A DNA stretch of 64,000 nt, from assembly GCA_001972305.1 (NCBI GenBank), contig BDDD01000078.1, positions 737,276 to 801,275 of the forward strand, written 5' to 3'. Within the stretch, counting starts at the first letter, position 1. The number at the start of each line of letters is the position of its first letter. The position numbers were made by a program, and so were the translations under genes. The DNA comes from Cephalotus follicularis (lineage: Eukaryota > Streptophyta > Magnoliopsida > Oxalidales > Cephalotaceae). The notes under the pieces are model-generated. The model saw only the letters and a program-made list of their open reading frames with translations. It was not told where the DNA came from and made no database searches. Positions 11,038 through 22,456 of this stretch are shown in pieces.

Positions 11038-13774
11038 GGTAAAATACCTTGTTTATTCGTATGCATGGTTTACGAATTTCAACCTATTGGTTTTCGGGCT
11101 GCCCTGTGTTTGGGCCTTTGTGTTTTGGGCTGACTGATACTAGCCTGAACTTTGGGTATGATTGTTTACGTTTATGTTTTGGAAAGGTTATGTTTTCGGG
11201 CTATATTTATGTCTTTTTAATTAAACGAATTTCCATAATTCCTATTTTAACTATTTTTATTTTAAAGTTTCTTATTTTTTTTTTCTTTTTAAATTTCTTC
11301 TCTCTCCTTACTCCCTCTCCCGTAGGACTCTCTTTCCCTCATCAATCCCACACGTTTTCAATCTTTTCTTTCCTTATCAATCTGATTTTATCCCCTTTAT
11401 TACTTATCTATCCCTCAATTCCCTCTTCTTTTTCTAATTTAAGAATGCCTTTGTCATTGTGATATGTCATCCGAATTCCTCTATCCTGTCACTGCCGAAA
11501 TTGCAAGCTGGGATTGCTGCGTTCTTGTGTTGTTTCGTTCTTCATCAATATCAGGTTTGTTTAATGTCTTTTGTTGTCTTTTGGTTATACTTTCCTTGGC
11601 AAGCTTTGAGTTGTGTATTTGTTCTCTTCTCTTTTGTCCCTGTGTACAGCCGTTTGACATTGTTCAGTGGTATTCTTTCTGTTGTTTTCTGGGTTCCATG
11701 TTAGTGAATCCTATTGTGATGGTTTATTTCACTTTGTTATGTTGTATTCATGCCGAGTAGGTTGTTAAAGATTGTTTTGGTTTCCTGCCAATTCATGCCA
11801 TGTTGTCATTGTTGGTCTAAGTCAGTTGGTCAGCCTTTAGACACCTCACATCAACTGCAATCTGGTTTTTATAAGTAATGACAGATAACTTGATAAGAAA
11901 ATCTGATTTGTACATATACATATGTTTAAAGGTTCTTTCTTTCGTTTGAAGTAAGTCACTGCTTATGTATTCCCATGTCAATTCTGTGTTTTTGTCTCAT
12001 CTAAACATCAGACAATGTCATATGTATATGTGTATAAGCCTATGGTATGATGTCATTCATGTTTAGGCTGTTTCTGTATTGAAAAATGTCATGTTCTGCT
12101 GTTCTGTAGTCCAGAATAGTTAATTGTTTTTATGGACAGTCGGCTGGTTTGCTTGTGGAGTCGGCTGCCTTATGAAACAGTCGACTGCCTTGCTATGCAC
12201 AGTCAGCTGGACCTCTGTCATAGTCGACTGCCTACGGTCAGGTCTGTACAGTCGACTGGCCCTTATGATTAGCCGACTGCCAAGCTTCCCCAGTCAACTG
12301 GAGCTCTGTAACAGTCAGCTGTTTTGCCCCTAAAATTTTTGTTTTCAACTGTTTTGATTCGTTTGTTCCTTGAATCAATCCGGGTCTTTTCTAAACACTG
12401 TGATGAGTCTATTTTATGTCTCTAATGATTCTCAGACCCTTATATGAATTGTTTTGGGGTCTTTTAGATTGTTGTGCTTCAAAGGGGAGTTGATTTAACA
12501 ATCTTTCCGTAAGTGCTTTTGTGAACGTATAATGTACAGATTTCTATCGTTCTTTGGCTATCTGGTTTTATCGAACTAAAATCAGTTTTGTTTTATGCTA
12601 TGTTTCTTCGTTGTATGAACTTGGTTGTGTTTATGGTTTTGATATTTTTTGAAAATAAAGTCGGTTTTTTACATTTTACGAATTTAAATATTCTTGACTT
12701 TATTCTTATGCTATGATACGTTACGATATGTTATGAAATGATCATCTCTTTATAGCGAAAAATAAATGAGTTGGTGTTTTGACTATGAAATGTATGTTAT
12801 GATATCGTTGGCGGACGATTTTCAAATATGTTTTGAGAAAGCATATTTATGTGTTTTTAAAGTGATGTTTTCGGAATGATAAAATACTGAGTAGTTGTAC
12901 CCACCTATGGGGCGTACCATAGGCATGTCGTAGGCCTGGCACGGGGGTATGACACTTCTGTAGCGGTGCGATTAGTCTACGGCGTCTCTCAATGTTATGA
13001 ATAAATCCCATGACGTGGATTTATGGATCCATTATGTATGATAGAGGCGTATGAATCGATTCTAGTTTATGGCATACGTGTAAGTTATGCAATATGTGAT
13101 ATGATGCGAATATAGAATTGACTTGTGTAGTGCCGTACACTTCAATTCTAGTGGGCATGTGGAATTAGCGCCTCTCTTTCCATCTATATGTTGTGGATAC
13201 ATGATATGTTATGTGGCTCGGTATGCAATTGTGTTTATGAAATTTACATTTCGTATATGTTTCGAAAGTTATGGATTTAACTGTAAAGAATGTTTAAATT
13301 GTTTTATTGCTTAAGATTTCTGCTACGAGTTTTATTGAAATCTTACTGCTTTTATGTTATCGTTAATGTTTTACATTCTTTATTCGTACTGAGGTTTGCG
13401 CAGCCGCGTTTCTGTTTCCATGTGGCAGGTTATTAGGAGCAACAGGGGAAAGTGTGATTTGAGAGATGACTACCATAGGTCCAGGATCCTCTAGGAGTGT
13501 GATCCCTTTAAGTTTTTTCTTAGGAGTGGTCATGAACTATATGTCACTTTGGTTTACGTTTTAATAAGTTACTTTGGAACATGTTTAAGTTTTCCAAAAA
13601 TGTTAAGTTTTTAAGTTTATGTTCAGTTTTTAGATATGCTAAGTTATGACTACCACGTTTTTAGCTAATGAAGTTATGCTTACGTTCAGTATGATATGTT
13701 AAGTTAAGATATGTTATGCTTAAGTTCTGTTAAGTTATGACCCATAACGACTCCCGTCGTTCGGGGGTGTTACA
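11038..13774 (+). repeat. 5' LTR of chromovirus B
   Basis: About 2.74 kb ending GGGGGTGTTACA at 13774, a few bases before a tRNA-Met primer site. The last 900 bp match the solo LTR at 31478-34168: the TCTACGGCGTCTC block, the TGTGTAGTGCCGTACAC block and ACTGAGGTTTGC-CAGCCGCG about 385 bp from the end. The start is inferred at about 11038 (TGGTAAAATACC), where homology to the A+ LTR ends and a weak match to the start of the sister solo LTR begins. The T-rich ORFs at 11049-11760 have no domain and I treat them as LTR sequence. Confidence 0.75.
12135..12325 (+). repeat. TCGA-centred motif cluster in LTR B
   Basis: About ten copies of CAGTCGACTG and one- or two-base variants (CAGTCGGCTGG, AGTCGGCTG, CAGTCAGCTGG, TAGTCGACTG, TAGCCGACTG, CAGTCAACTGG) spaced about 20-25 bp apart, roughly 1.1-1.29 kb from the LTR start. 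They read through as a short false ORF. Confidence 0.85.
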
Positions 13775-13778
13775 GTTA

Positions 13779-13790
13779 TGGTATCAGAGC
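13779..13790 (+). other. Primer binding site of element B
   Basis: TGGTATCAGAGC, an exact match to the standard initiator tRNA-Met complement, four bases after the LTR end at 13774. Confidence 0.9.
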
Positions 13791-13942
13791 GTATGTTTTG
13801 TTTCCTTAGAAGACCTGACTAGGTTTGACCTGTGAGATTGGGTAGACTTTGGGTTAGGCTTCTTCGTTATGGTCTTTTGATATGTCTTATGTTTTGTTTT
13901 CTAAATGCTTTCGATATTTTATGTTTCGGTATCTTTTCGTAG

Positions 13943-15145
13943 ATGGTACATAGAAGGAACGCTTCTCAAAGAACTTCCACAGCTGAGGCTCGTGAAGTCG
14001 GGAATAAGCCTACTATGGAAGAGTTGGTACGTCAGGCAGTAGCTCAAGAGGTACGCCATGTGATGGATCAGCAAAATCTGGAACAAGGCGTAGAGAGCTA
14101 GTTGCTGAGGAGAATGCTCCAGCTGATGTTCAGTTAGGAAGGGAAACTAGGGATAGGACTGACACACCTGTATATATCTGGCTTGAGCTATTCCAGAAAC
14201 AGAGGCCGCAGTCTTTCAGCTCAGCTGTGACTCCTGTGGAAGCTGAGCATTGGATTGCACATATGGACAAGATCTTCGATGTGATCAGTTTTGGTGACGA
14301 GCAGAAAGGTTAGGTTGGCTGCTTATAAGCTTGAGGGTGATGCTCAGAAGTGGTGAGAGACTCTGGGCTTGGCTAAGGGTGCTGAGTACATTGATGCTTT
14401 GACCTGGTCGGAGTTTTACGAAGTTTTCTATCACCAGTACTTTCCCACAGCTGATAAGAAGGCTTATATTAGGGAGTTCATAAACACAAGAAAGAAAGAT
14501 GGAGAGTCGGTTATTGAGTTTTTGACCCGTTTCACTAGGCTTGCTGGTTTTGCTGGGTCCGCGACAGGGACAACACTGGAGCTGGCTGAGAAGTTCAAAT
14601 GGAAGTTGCACTATCAGATCCAGGGTAAACTGATTAATACCAGTTTTGCTGATGTTTCTGAAGTGGCAAATGCAGCGAAGAAGATAGAGCTGGAGAGGCT
14701 AGATTTCCAGCATCAGGAAAGTGACAAGAAGAGAAACAGGGGAGATTCTCAGCGGCAAGGTTCTGGACAGAATAGTAAGAATAAAAATGGCAAACGAGGA
14801 AGGAGGAATGATAACCGGGGACAGCAACAGGGAGCCGCAGACGTTCAGATTGCCAAGTGTGATACTTGCGGTAGACAGCATCCAGTGGGAGTTTGTTATA
14901 AGGCCATCGGGGCCTATTTTGTATGTGGTCAGAAGGGGCATTTTGTGAAAGATTGTCCTGATCCTAGAGGAAGGAAAGAAAGGGGAACAATGCAGATCAT
15001 GAATAGCGCAATGTGGGAGGTCATATCTTTGCTATCACGACACAACAGGCTGCTAACGCACCAGGTACTATTTCGGGCTTTATTTCTGTTTGTAACCGTA
15101 GGGCTTATGATTTATATGATACTGGATCGACCCACTTGGTTGTAG
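13943..15145 (+). pseudogene. Chromovirus B gag (capsid and zinc knuckles), broken
   Basis: Gag starts at the ATG at 13943, about 150 bp after the primer site, and runs into a stop near 14099 and a frame change near 14310. From 14369 the capsid domain (Retrotrans_gag) is clear: LTWSEFYEVFYHQYFP, then ESVIEFLTRFTRLAGF. Basic Q/R/N-rich sequence and a double zinc finger follow. CDTCGRQHPVGVC is intact, but in the second finger the first cysteine is a tyrosine (AYFVCGQKGHFVKDC), so its C-C pair is lost. Gag would build the particle and bind RNA. A further frame change near 15005 separates it from protease. Confidence 0.88.
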
Positions 15146-15426
15146 GGAGGTCTTTTGTTCGGCATCTTGGTATGCCTTCACAGTTGCTTGATCCGAGTCT
15201 GGTTCGTTCGACCCATACGGGGACATCTGTTGGGTTATTTGACTGTTTTTCTGCTTGCCCTCTTTTTTTCGATGATCGGATTCGTGATGTGGATCGTCTT
15301 CCTATTGATATGTATGACTTTGATATGATTCTGGGTATGAATTGGTTGGTTCGCCATCGAGCTACAATTGATTGTCACGCTCGGAGGATTCTGTTTGGGG
15401 ATGTGGATAGACCTGATTTTATTTAA
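15013..15426 (+). pseudogene. Chromovirus B aspartic protease
   Basis: This segment contains a retropepsin-like domain with the catalytic motif DTGSTH (about residue 37) and the flap-end motif DMILGMNWL (about residue 105), followed by a stop. It would release Gag and Pol proteins from the polyprotein. It overlaps the gag frame and is now offset from both gag and the RT segment at 15467, so gag, protease and pol are no longer in one frame. Confidence 0.85.
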
Positions 15427-15466
15427 GGGTTCATAGCCAAGAAAAGAAGTTAAAGTTATTTCTGCT

Positions 15467-15862
15467 TTGAAGGCTCAGAAGTTGGTGGCTAAGGGCGCTG
15501 AAGGTTTCTTAGCTGTTGTGAAAGATGTCTCTAAGGATGAGCCTCGCCTTGAGGACTATCCTGTGGTTAGAGAGTTTTCTGATGTGTTTCCGGAGGAGTT
15601 ACCGGGTTTGCCACCGCAACGGGAAGTGGAGTTTACCATCGAACTCATTCGTGGAGGGGCACCTTTGTCTGAAGCACCGTATAGGATGGCACCACTTGAA
15701 TTGCAAGAACTAAAGGAGCAGTTGCAAGAACTATTGGATCGGGGTTTCATCCAGCCTAGTGTTTCACCGTGGGGTGCTTCGGTTCTTTTTGTGAAGAAGA
15801 AGGACTGTTTGATGAGGCTAGGTATATACTACAGGGAGCTGAATCAGATTACAATACATAGG
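15467..15862 (+). pseudogene. Chromovirus B protease-RT linker and N-terminal RT, cut off at a chimeric junction
   Basis: The frame carries the chromovirus linker ([18 protein letters not shown]), the block [22 protein letters not shown], then [20 protein letters not shown] and [10 protein letters not shown], which is the start of RT. At about 15862 the same ORF passes without a stop into a different element's protease tail (15863-16039). The RT palm, with its catalytic aspartates, is absent from B. Confidence 0.85.
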
Positions 15863-16039
15863 TCATGTGAGCTAAAGCTTTGTGATAGGAAGATGCTAGT
15901 AGACCTAGTACCTCTAGTAATTATGAGTTTTGACGTAATACTAGGCATGGATTGGCTTTCGACGAATCATGCTAGTGTTGATTGTTTCAAGAAGGAGGTT
16001 AAGTTTGCTATACATGGTCAACCAGAGTTTGTTTTCTGA
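15863..16039 (+). pseudogene. Chromovirus C protease C-terminal end, fused to B RT
   Basis: After the B RT start the frame reads '[11 protein letters not shown]..', then [19 protein letters not shown], the C-terminal half of a second retropepsin domain. Its catalytic D-S/T-G half is missing. A second protease end inside RT is not a normal domain order, so the junction at about 15862 marks a join between two elements, B (upstream) and C (downstream). Confidence 0.85.
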
Positions 16040-16093
16040 AGCATAGAAGTTAGTAAACCTCTAAGCTTCATATCAACCCTTCAAGCTAAACGA

Positions 16094-16969
16094 TTGGTTA
16101 GAAGCGGCAGTGAAGGTTATCTCGCTTATGTGGCTGATACCAATAAAGGAATGATTAAGATAGAAGATGTGCATGTTGTTAAGGAATTTGTGGATGTATT
16201 TCCGGAAGATCAACTTGGTATGCCACCTGATCGAGAAATAGAGTTTGCAATTGACTTGGTACCCGGAATGGCTCCCATTTCAAAAGGTCTTTATTGAATG
16301 ATGCCAACTGAGTTGAAGGAGTTGAAGGATCAGTTGCAAGAACTTTTGGATAAAGGATTTATCTGACCGAGTGTATCACCATGGGGTGCACCGGTGTTGT
16401 TTGTGAGGAAGAAAAACGGCACAATGAGACTCTGCATCGATTATCGAGAATTAAACCGAGTTACCACCAAGAATAAGTATCCATTACCGAGGATTGACGA
16501 TTTGTTTGATCAGCTCAAGAACACTCGATATTTTTCGAAGATTGATCTTCTATTGAGTTACCACCAGGTAAAGGTTAAGAAGGAGGATATACCGAAGACT
16601 GCTTTTCAAACGAGATATGGTCATTAAGAGTTTTTGGTAATGTCCTTTGGATTGACAAACACTCCAGCTGTATTTATGGATTTGATGAATAGAATACTCA
16701 GCAAATTTTTCGATCAGTTTGTGATAGTTTTTTTTGATGACATATTAGTATACTCGAAGAGTCAAGAGGAGCATGGAGAACATTTGGCCAGTGTGCTACA
16801 AACACTGAGGAAGGAACAACTTTATGCTAAGTTCAGTAAATGCCAATTTTGGCTAGAGGAGGTGTTCTTCTTGGGTCACTTGCTTTCACGGGAAGGTATT
16901 TTAGTGGACCCTGCTAAGACAAAAGCAATAACAGAAGGGCAAAGACCAACACCGGTAGCAGAAATATGA
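16094..16969 (+). pseudogene. Chromovirus C reverse transcriptase, broken
   Basis: The linker (VVKEFVDVFPEDQLGMPPDRE) and RT core follow in one frame with stops: TGA at 16295 and 16364, TAA at 16625, TGA at 16967. RT motifs are [41 protein letters not shown] and the catalytic FFDDILVYS. The catalytic aspartate pair is intact, but the stops make it inactive. Three of the four stops are C-to-T type changes of arginine codons when compared with sister copies here. Confidence 0.88.
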
Positions 16970-17529
16970 AGTTTCCTTGGATTAGCAGCACACTACCGAA
17001 GGTTCGTTGCAAATTTCTTCCACATTGCGAACCCTCTAACAAGGTTGGTGTAGAAGAATGTTAAATTCGAATGGTATGATCAATGCGAAAATAGTTTCTT
17101 TGAATTGAAGGAGAGATTGATGAACGCACCAATATTAGCTTTACCGTCTGGATCAAAAGGTTTTGTTGTGTATAGCGATGCTTCTCGTGAAGGACTTGGT
17201 TGTATGTTAATGCAACAAGGGAAAGTGATCATTTATAAGGTGCACGAACAAAATTAACCTACTCATGATTTTGAATGGCCGCAGTAGTTTTCGCACTAAA
17301 TATTTGGTGGCATTATCTATATGGAGAAAAGTGCGAAATTTTCACGGATCATAAAAGCCTCAAGTATATTTTTAGTCAGAATGAGATAAATATGAGGCAA
17401 AGGAGATGGTTGGAACTACTTAAAGATTATGACTGCACTATTCAATATCGTCCAGGAAAGGCAAATGTCGTGGCGGATGCTTTAAGTCGCAAAAGCAGGG
17501 GAAATTTGGCAATGATGATTACTACATAA
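16970..17529 (+). pseudogene. Chromovirus C RT thumb and RNase H, broken
   Basis: The frame continues through the RT end (SFLGLAAHYRRF, then NPLTRLV), a TAG at 17051, the RNase H start (VVYSDASREGLGCMLMQ), a TAA at 17255, and then 17275-17529 with [14 protein letters not shown] and the domain-end motif [12 protein letters not shown]. RNase H removes the RNA strand during reverse transcription. Domain order is typical for Ty3/gypsy. Confidence 0.87.
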
Positions 17530-17788
17530 GAGGAATTGCTGAGAGACTTCCAGAGACCGAACCTCGAAGTTAGAAAACAAGGAGGAGGAGCTTACCTATC
17601 TCATGTCATAGCTCGACCCTCTTTAGTTGAGAGAATAAAGCAATGTCAATTTGATGATTTAGAGCTTACAAAGATAGCATATGGGGTACATTGCGGAAAA
17701 GTGTGGCATTTTAACTTGGGAGTTGATGGTGTGTTGAGATTTGATTGAAGATTGTGTGTCCCATCCAATGCGGATTTGAAGAAGGAAG

Positions 17789-19163
17789 TGTTGACGATTA
17801 AGTCTCAATCCTTGTTTTGATGATAACATATTTGCATCTAACTAAGTTACTTGATGTGCAAGGAATTACAAGTTGAATATCAAAGTCTAAAACCATTCTG
17901 CAGAAAAAGAAGTCGACTCCTTTCCAATAGCATCGACTCCTTTTGTAACAGAATTAACTGCAAAGAAAACATCTACCTCCCAGTTATAGCATCGACGTCC
18001 GTACCAAAAGAAGTCGACTACTTCAAGAAGACGTCGACTACATTCAAGAAGACATCGACTACTTCAGTGAAAACATCGACAGGATTAGTCATTTTTGGAA
18101 CAGAAGCTACTGTCTGAAAAATGCACTCAAAGACATCGATCCTCAGAGAAAGACATCGACGTCCAAGAGAAAGACATCGACGCCTTTATATAGAGATCGA
18201 CGACATTTTCTTGATACCCAGAAAAAGCATCGACACCAGGTAAAGAGATCGATGCGACACTCAACCTGGAGTTTCCCAGAAAAGACATCGACGCCTTTCA
18301 AAAAGAAGTCGACGCCTTTTCAAATAGACAACACCCAGGAAAGCTGGAACGGCTAGTTCAACCACTTCCAACGGCTACCAAGTAAAAGACATCGACTCCT
18401 TTAGAAAAGAAGTCGACGCCTTTTTAAGAGAACAAGAACCGGGAAAGCTGGAACGGCTAGTTTAACCACCATAACGGCTATCAACTAAAAGACATCGACG
18501 CCTTCAGAAAGAAGTCGACGTCTTTGTACCAGCAGTGATAAATTCAACAATTGCAACTCACATTCTTTAATCAAAAGCTTCCACAATTTAAGCAACGGCC
18601 ATAAATCTTTTCTGGCTATAAAAGGAAGTTTGGAACCTCAGATTACACACCACGAATACTACCAAGATCAAGAACTACTACAATTCAAAATCAATCACAC
18701 AATTTCAAGAGAGATCCAAATTCAAGCTATCTAGTGTGCAAAAGCTCAAAGTGCTCTACATTGTCCAACAAGCTTCTAAAGCTTCTTTCTTTGAGTGTAT
18801 CTGAGTGTTTCTTGTTGTGAGCTTTATTCACATCAACCTACTTAAGAGGTTATTGTAAACACATTTCAATTACTTGTAAAAAGAGGAGAATCCTCCAAGG
18901 CTTTGAGGTCAAAGTCTTGTGATTGAGGTCAATCACGAAATTGTAAGGTGTAACGATTTGCTGCCTTAATCAAATCGAGATAGTGGAAACTCAAGGAGCT
19001 CCCTTGAGAAAAGTGGACGTAGGAAAGAGTTAGCCGAACCACTCTAAAACTCGGAGAAGTTTTTCTTTCCTTGTCTATTTACATTTAAAGTTTTTAAATT
19101 TCTGCATATTCCTCAATATTCAATTCACCCCCCTCTTGTATATTGCAAGAGTGTTTTATTTCA
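17789..19163 (+). repeat. SIRE/Maximus-like solo LTR (SIRE-1 family) inside integrase C
   Basis: A complete 1375-bp LTR starting TGTTGACGATTAAGTC, with the 'TTTTGATGATAACA' wording typical of SIRE LTR starts, and ending ..TTTTATTTCA. It has perfect 5-bp TSDs. The minus-strand partial LTR at 26076-26932 and the stub near 30409-30514 belong to the same family, roughly 95% alike by eye over the last 400 bp. About 120-730 bp from the start it is packed with TCGA-centred motifs. Only the LTR is present, so the internal part was lost by LTR recombination. Confidence 0.92.
17910..18520 (+). repeat. TCGA-centred motif cluster in SIRE-1 solo LTR
   Basis: About twenty or more short words of the type AAGTCGACT, ACATCGACGCC, AGATCGACG and GCATCGACT, usually followed by pyrimidine-rich CTTT or CCTTT and preceded by AAGA. 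Spacing is irregular at about 18-40 bp. The segments at 18330-18420 and 18420-18540 also form a loose duplication sharing AGCTGGAACGGCTAGTT. Confidence 0.85.
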
Positions 19164-20202
19164 GGAAGTAATGACGGAAGCACATAGTTTGAATTTTTCA
19201 GTCCACCCTGAAAGTACTAAGATGTATAGGGATTTGAGAGATCTATATTGGTGGAATAACATGAAAAGTGAAATTGTGGACTTTGTGTCAAGATGTCTGG
19301 TTTGCCAACAAGTTGAAGCTGAGCATCAGTTGCCAAAGGGGACCCTGCAATCACTTCCTATACCTGACTAGAAGTGGGAGCATATAAATATGGACTTTGT
19401 AACTGGATTTCCCAGGACAGTTAAGGGGAAAAATGCTATATGGGTGATAGTGGATCGATTAACGAAATCTGCTCATTTCCTACCAATTAAGGATAGTCGC
19501 ACTTTGTGTCAATTGGCTAGGATATATGAGCAAGAAGTAATCAGGTTACATGGCGTACCTGTAACGATTGTTTCAGATCGAGATCCATGTTTTACATCAC
19601 GATTTTCGAAGAGTCTACAAAATGCTTTAGGTACAAGACTGAATTTTAGCACGGCCTTCCATCCGTAGACTGATGGTCAATCAGAGTGAACCATTCAAAC
19701 ATTGGAAGACATGCTAAGAGCCTGCATTATAGATTTTCAAGGGAATTGGGAGCAACATGGGACTCTAATAGAATTCGCCTATAATAATAGCTTCCAAGCT
19801 AGTATACAGATGGCACCTTTTGAAGCACTTTATGGACGGAGGTGTCAGAAGCCGATCTGTTGGGAGGAAGTAGGAGAAAGCAACTTATTGGGACCAGAAA
19901 TGGTGCAGATAACAACTGAGAAGGTAAAGTTAATTCAAAACCGTCTACTAGCAGCCAAAAGTAGACAAAACAGCTATGCAGATAAGAGACGAAGGAAGCT
20001 AGAGTTTGAAGTGGGGGATCTTGTATTTCTAAAGGTATCGTCTTGGAAAGGAGTAATGCGGCTTGGTAAAAAGGGGAAAGTTGGCCCGCGATACATTGGA
20101 CCATTTGAGATTCTGGAAAAAATTGGAGAGGTTGTATATAGGCTTTTATTGCCACCCAATCTCTCTCATGTGCACAATGTATTCCATGTATCTCTACTTT
20201 AG

Positions 20203-20430
20203 AAATATATGGTAAACCCATCTCATGTTCTGAGAGTTGAATACAAGTACATGAAGACATATCATAAGACGAACAACCGGTGGAGATTTTGGATTATAAA
20301 GAACAAAATCTGCAGACCAAGACAATTCCATTAGTAAATTTTTTATGGAGGAACCACGGTGTTGAAGAAGCTACTTGGGAATTGGAAGAAACAATGAGGA
20401 ATACCCTCACCTTTTTAAGTATGCAATGTA
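20203..20430 (+). pseudogene. Chromodomain of element C
   Basis: Downstream of the integrase core, in a shifted frame, 20280-20410 reads ILDYKEQNL, then TKTIPLVNFLWRNHGVEEAT and WELEETMRN. This is the integrase-linked chromodomain of plant chromoviruses. Such domains bind modified histones and steer insertion to heterochromatin. It identifies the clade (Tekay/Del-like). A stop at 20200 and a frame change separate it from integrase. Confidence 0.85.
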
Positions 20431-20455
20431 ACAAATTTTGAGGACAAAATTTTTG

Positions 20456-20469
20456 TAAGGACGGTAGGA
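20456..20469 (+). other. Polypurine tract of element C
   Basis: GTAAGGACGGTAGGA-type purine-rich run directly before the 3' LTR start TGTAATGACCG at 20470. The upstream wording TTTTGAGGACAAAATTTT is typical of chromovirus 3' ends. Confidence 0.65.
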
Positions 20470-20554
20470 TGTAATGACCGAAATTTTCGTTAAACTATTG
20501 TTTATGGAAGATTTCTTGTTTGTATCTTGTTTGGTAAGTTGTGTGTTGTTAAGC

Positions 20555-20760
20555 GTCGACTGTCTAACTTAAAGCACCGATAGTTTCGCTTAAGCGTCGA
20601 TGGTTCAATGTAAAGCGGTGACACTTTGTAGTTAACCGACGACACTTCAAAGTAGCAACCTTTTTTGGCAACACTTCAATCGACGACACTTCACACGAAA
20701 GCGGCAGCGCTTTGTGGCAACCGGCGATGCTTTAAACGAAAGCGTCAGCGCTTAGTCATT
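20555..20760 (+). repeat. Decayed TCGA-type motif cluster in LTR C
   Basis: Words such as AAGCGTCGACTG, AAGCACCGATAG, AAGCGTCGATGG, ACCGACGACACTT and AAAGCGTCAGCGCTT repeat at about 25-30 bp, 85-290 bp from the LTR start. This is the dialect of C, in which AAGCG precedes TCGAC. Confidence 0.7.
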
Positions 20761-22049
20761 AAAGAAATGTCCAGAACTTAAGCTTTGTCTGTTTGTTTGT
20801 AAGCTATGATAAATTTTGAAGCCAGATTCCTAGCTGGGGGAGTTATGACTCCTGATATATGGCTAGGTGTCAGCAGTTAAAAGGGATTAAATTCCAAGTG
20901 TCACCAATTTAGAAGGGAGAATGCTAGGTGTCATCAAATTTGGAAGATAGGAATACTAGGTGTCGTGCTCTAATGCAATGGACTTGATGACTCATCTAGG
21001 CAAGGCTTAAAACACCTGATATATGTCCAAGAATGACCATAGAATTAGTTAGTTTTGCTGAGTTCAATTTAGGAAGAGAGAAGGAGACTAGCTTCAAGTA
21101 AGGAACCTTACTCTTTCATTCTAGAGGTGTTAAACATATTCCTCTGATTATTTCTAGTATTATGTAGCAAATTGTTTTAATCATGTCTCTCTCGTTCCTT
21201 AATGAAATTGCAATTAGTTTATTGTTATAGAATCTTGAAGATGTCTTCTATAACTCTTATGTTTCATGTATTTCGAAATTCTGTTCATTTTTGGACGAAA
21301 AGCTCTGTTTAAAGTTACTCCTCGTTTTCTGCTTACATAAAGTACCTGCAACTTTGAAAATTTACTGCAGATTCGTTTCTCAACCAAATATTATGACCTT
21401 TTCCATTATGAAAACTTTAAAATGTCAAGTATAACTTTATTGTTTTATGTTTTCTCTGAAAATGTGTATTTTCATATGAAATATCAGTTTCGAAGTTACT
21501 GTGCGATCTTGTCCAGTATCCTGTTTAATGCTATTTACTCAAAGTGTTGAGAAAATGTTAATGAATCATGAAATCTTGTTGAACTGAGATGAACAACTCT
21601 TGGATAGTGAGATCCAAAGAGAGTTATGTAAAGAGCATAGAGTGCTCTCGGACATGAACGTGATGTGAGAATAGTAATTGGGGAGTGCACAATGCCCGAT
21701 GAAGAAATGGTTCAATTAGGTTTCCTAAGGCCCCCCAGTGATTTGAAACGTTCTCATTTTATGAAAAGTTATCAGAAAATAGATTTCGATAATGTTTTTA
21801 TTATGATAACTCCTACTGGGCTATTTGAGCTCACTCCTTTCAAAGTTTTGTTTTTAAAACTAACCAGGTGATAGTTGATCGGGGACCGCCAAGCTTTAAA
21901 ACAAAGTTGTAAAAAAATGCTTTTCTTTTGAAAATACATATATCCTATGTATAAACTACTATTTTGTGACTGTAACAAGATATTTATCCGCTTTCATGAA
22001 ATTTTATGTATGGTGCGAAGGCACTAATGTGAATGATTGTAGTATTTTG

Positions 22050-22456
22050 TGTAACGACCCGATCCTTAACAACATGAGAAATTGTCCGCTTTTGTCCCAC
22101 GCAGAACATACAGAGACCATACATCTGTGTTTCCACGTGGACCATCACGGTTTTTTCCTAATTGATGGATTGGTCAGACTTCCCAGGAGGTCACTCATCA
22201 TGGTTTTGTCCTGAGGACAGCACGCTTAACTTCGTAGTTTTCACTAACTCCTCAGCCAATCCATCAAAAGGTGCCTCATGTAATTAGGTTCAAGGATCAT
22301 TTCTTATATAGCACAGTCATACTTTCCCCCATTTCGATGGATCCGGTTCATTCCTGTCATAAGGGCGGCTCCATCTCATGGATAGCCCTTTCCTCTTTGT
22401 GGCTTCATGTCATGGATAGCCCTTTCCTCTTACCCATTATTAAGTGGGGTGTCACA
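22050..22456 (+). repeat. TRIM-like solo LTR, 407 bp, TTTTG target site duplication
   Basis: It starts TGTAACGACCCGATCCTT, ends TTAAGTGGGGTGTCACA, and is flanked by TTTTG at 22045-22049 and 22457-22461. The opening (TGTAACGACCC, then TTGTCCGCTTTTGTCCCACG) and the GGGGTGTCACA end are the style of small plant TRIM/LARD LTRs. It is inserted in the C 3' LTR. No coding capacity is present, and the predicted ORFs in it are meaningless. Confidence 0.85.

Larger units (their letters stand above)
17784..19168. other. Target site duplication GGAAG flanking the SIRE-like solo LTR
   Basis: GGAAG at 17784-17788 and again at 19164-19168. The integrase reading frame is in register on the two sides, as expected from a clean insertion. 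Confidence 0.92.
17536..20202 (+). pseudogene. Chromovirus C integrase, split by a SIRE-like solo LTR
   Basis: 17536-17788 holds the region before the zinc-binding domain. The frame is broken at 17789 by the solo LTR and resumes at 19169. After the insert come the HHCC zinc domain (H in TEAHS and VHPES, then CLVCQQ), the catalytic core (MDFVTGFPRT, VIVDRLTKSAHFLP, VSDRDPCFTSRF, then the TDGQSE block) and the C-terminal part with VGPRYIGPFEIL. Further stops lie at 17527, 17746, 19369 (TAG), 19666 (TAG), 19687 (TGA) and 20200. Integrase would insert the cDNA into the genome. This copy is dead. Confidence 0.9.

Noticed and set aside
11049..11760. Three overlapping plus-strand ORFs (81-137 codons) with hydrophobic sequence
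   Set aside because: They arise from T-rich LTR sequence of element B, giving Phe/Leu/Ser-rich nonsense. No motif, no conserved context.
17910..18520. CRISPR-like array
   Set aside because: The repeats are short, degenerate and irregularly spaced, and the context is a plant LTR with target duplications and no cas genes.
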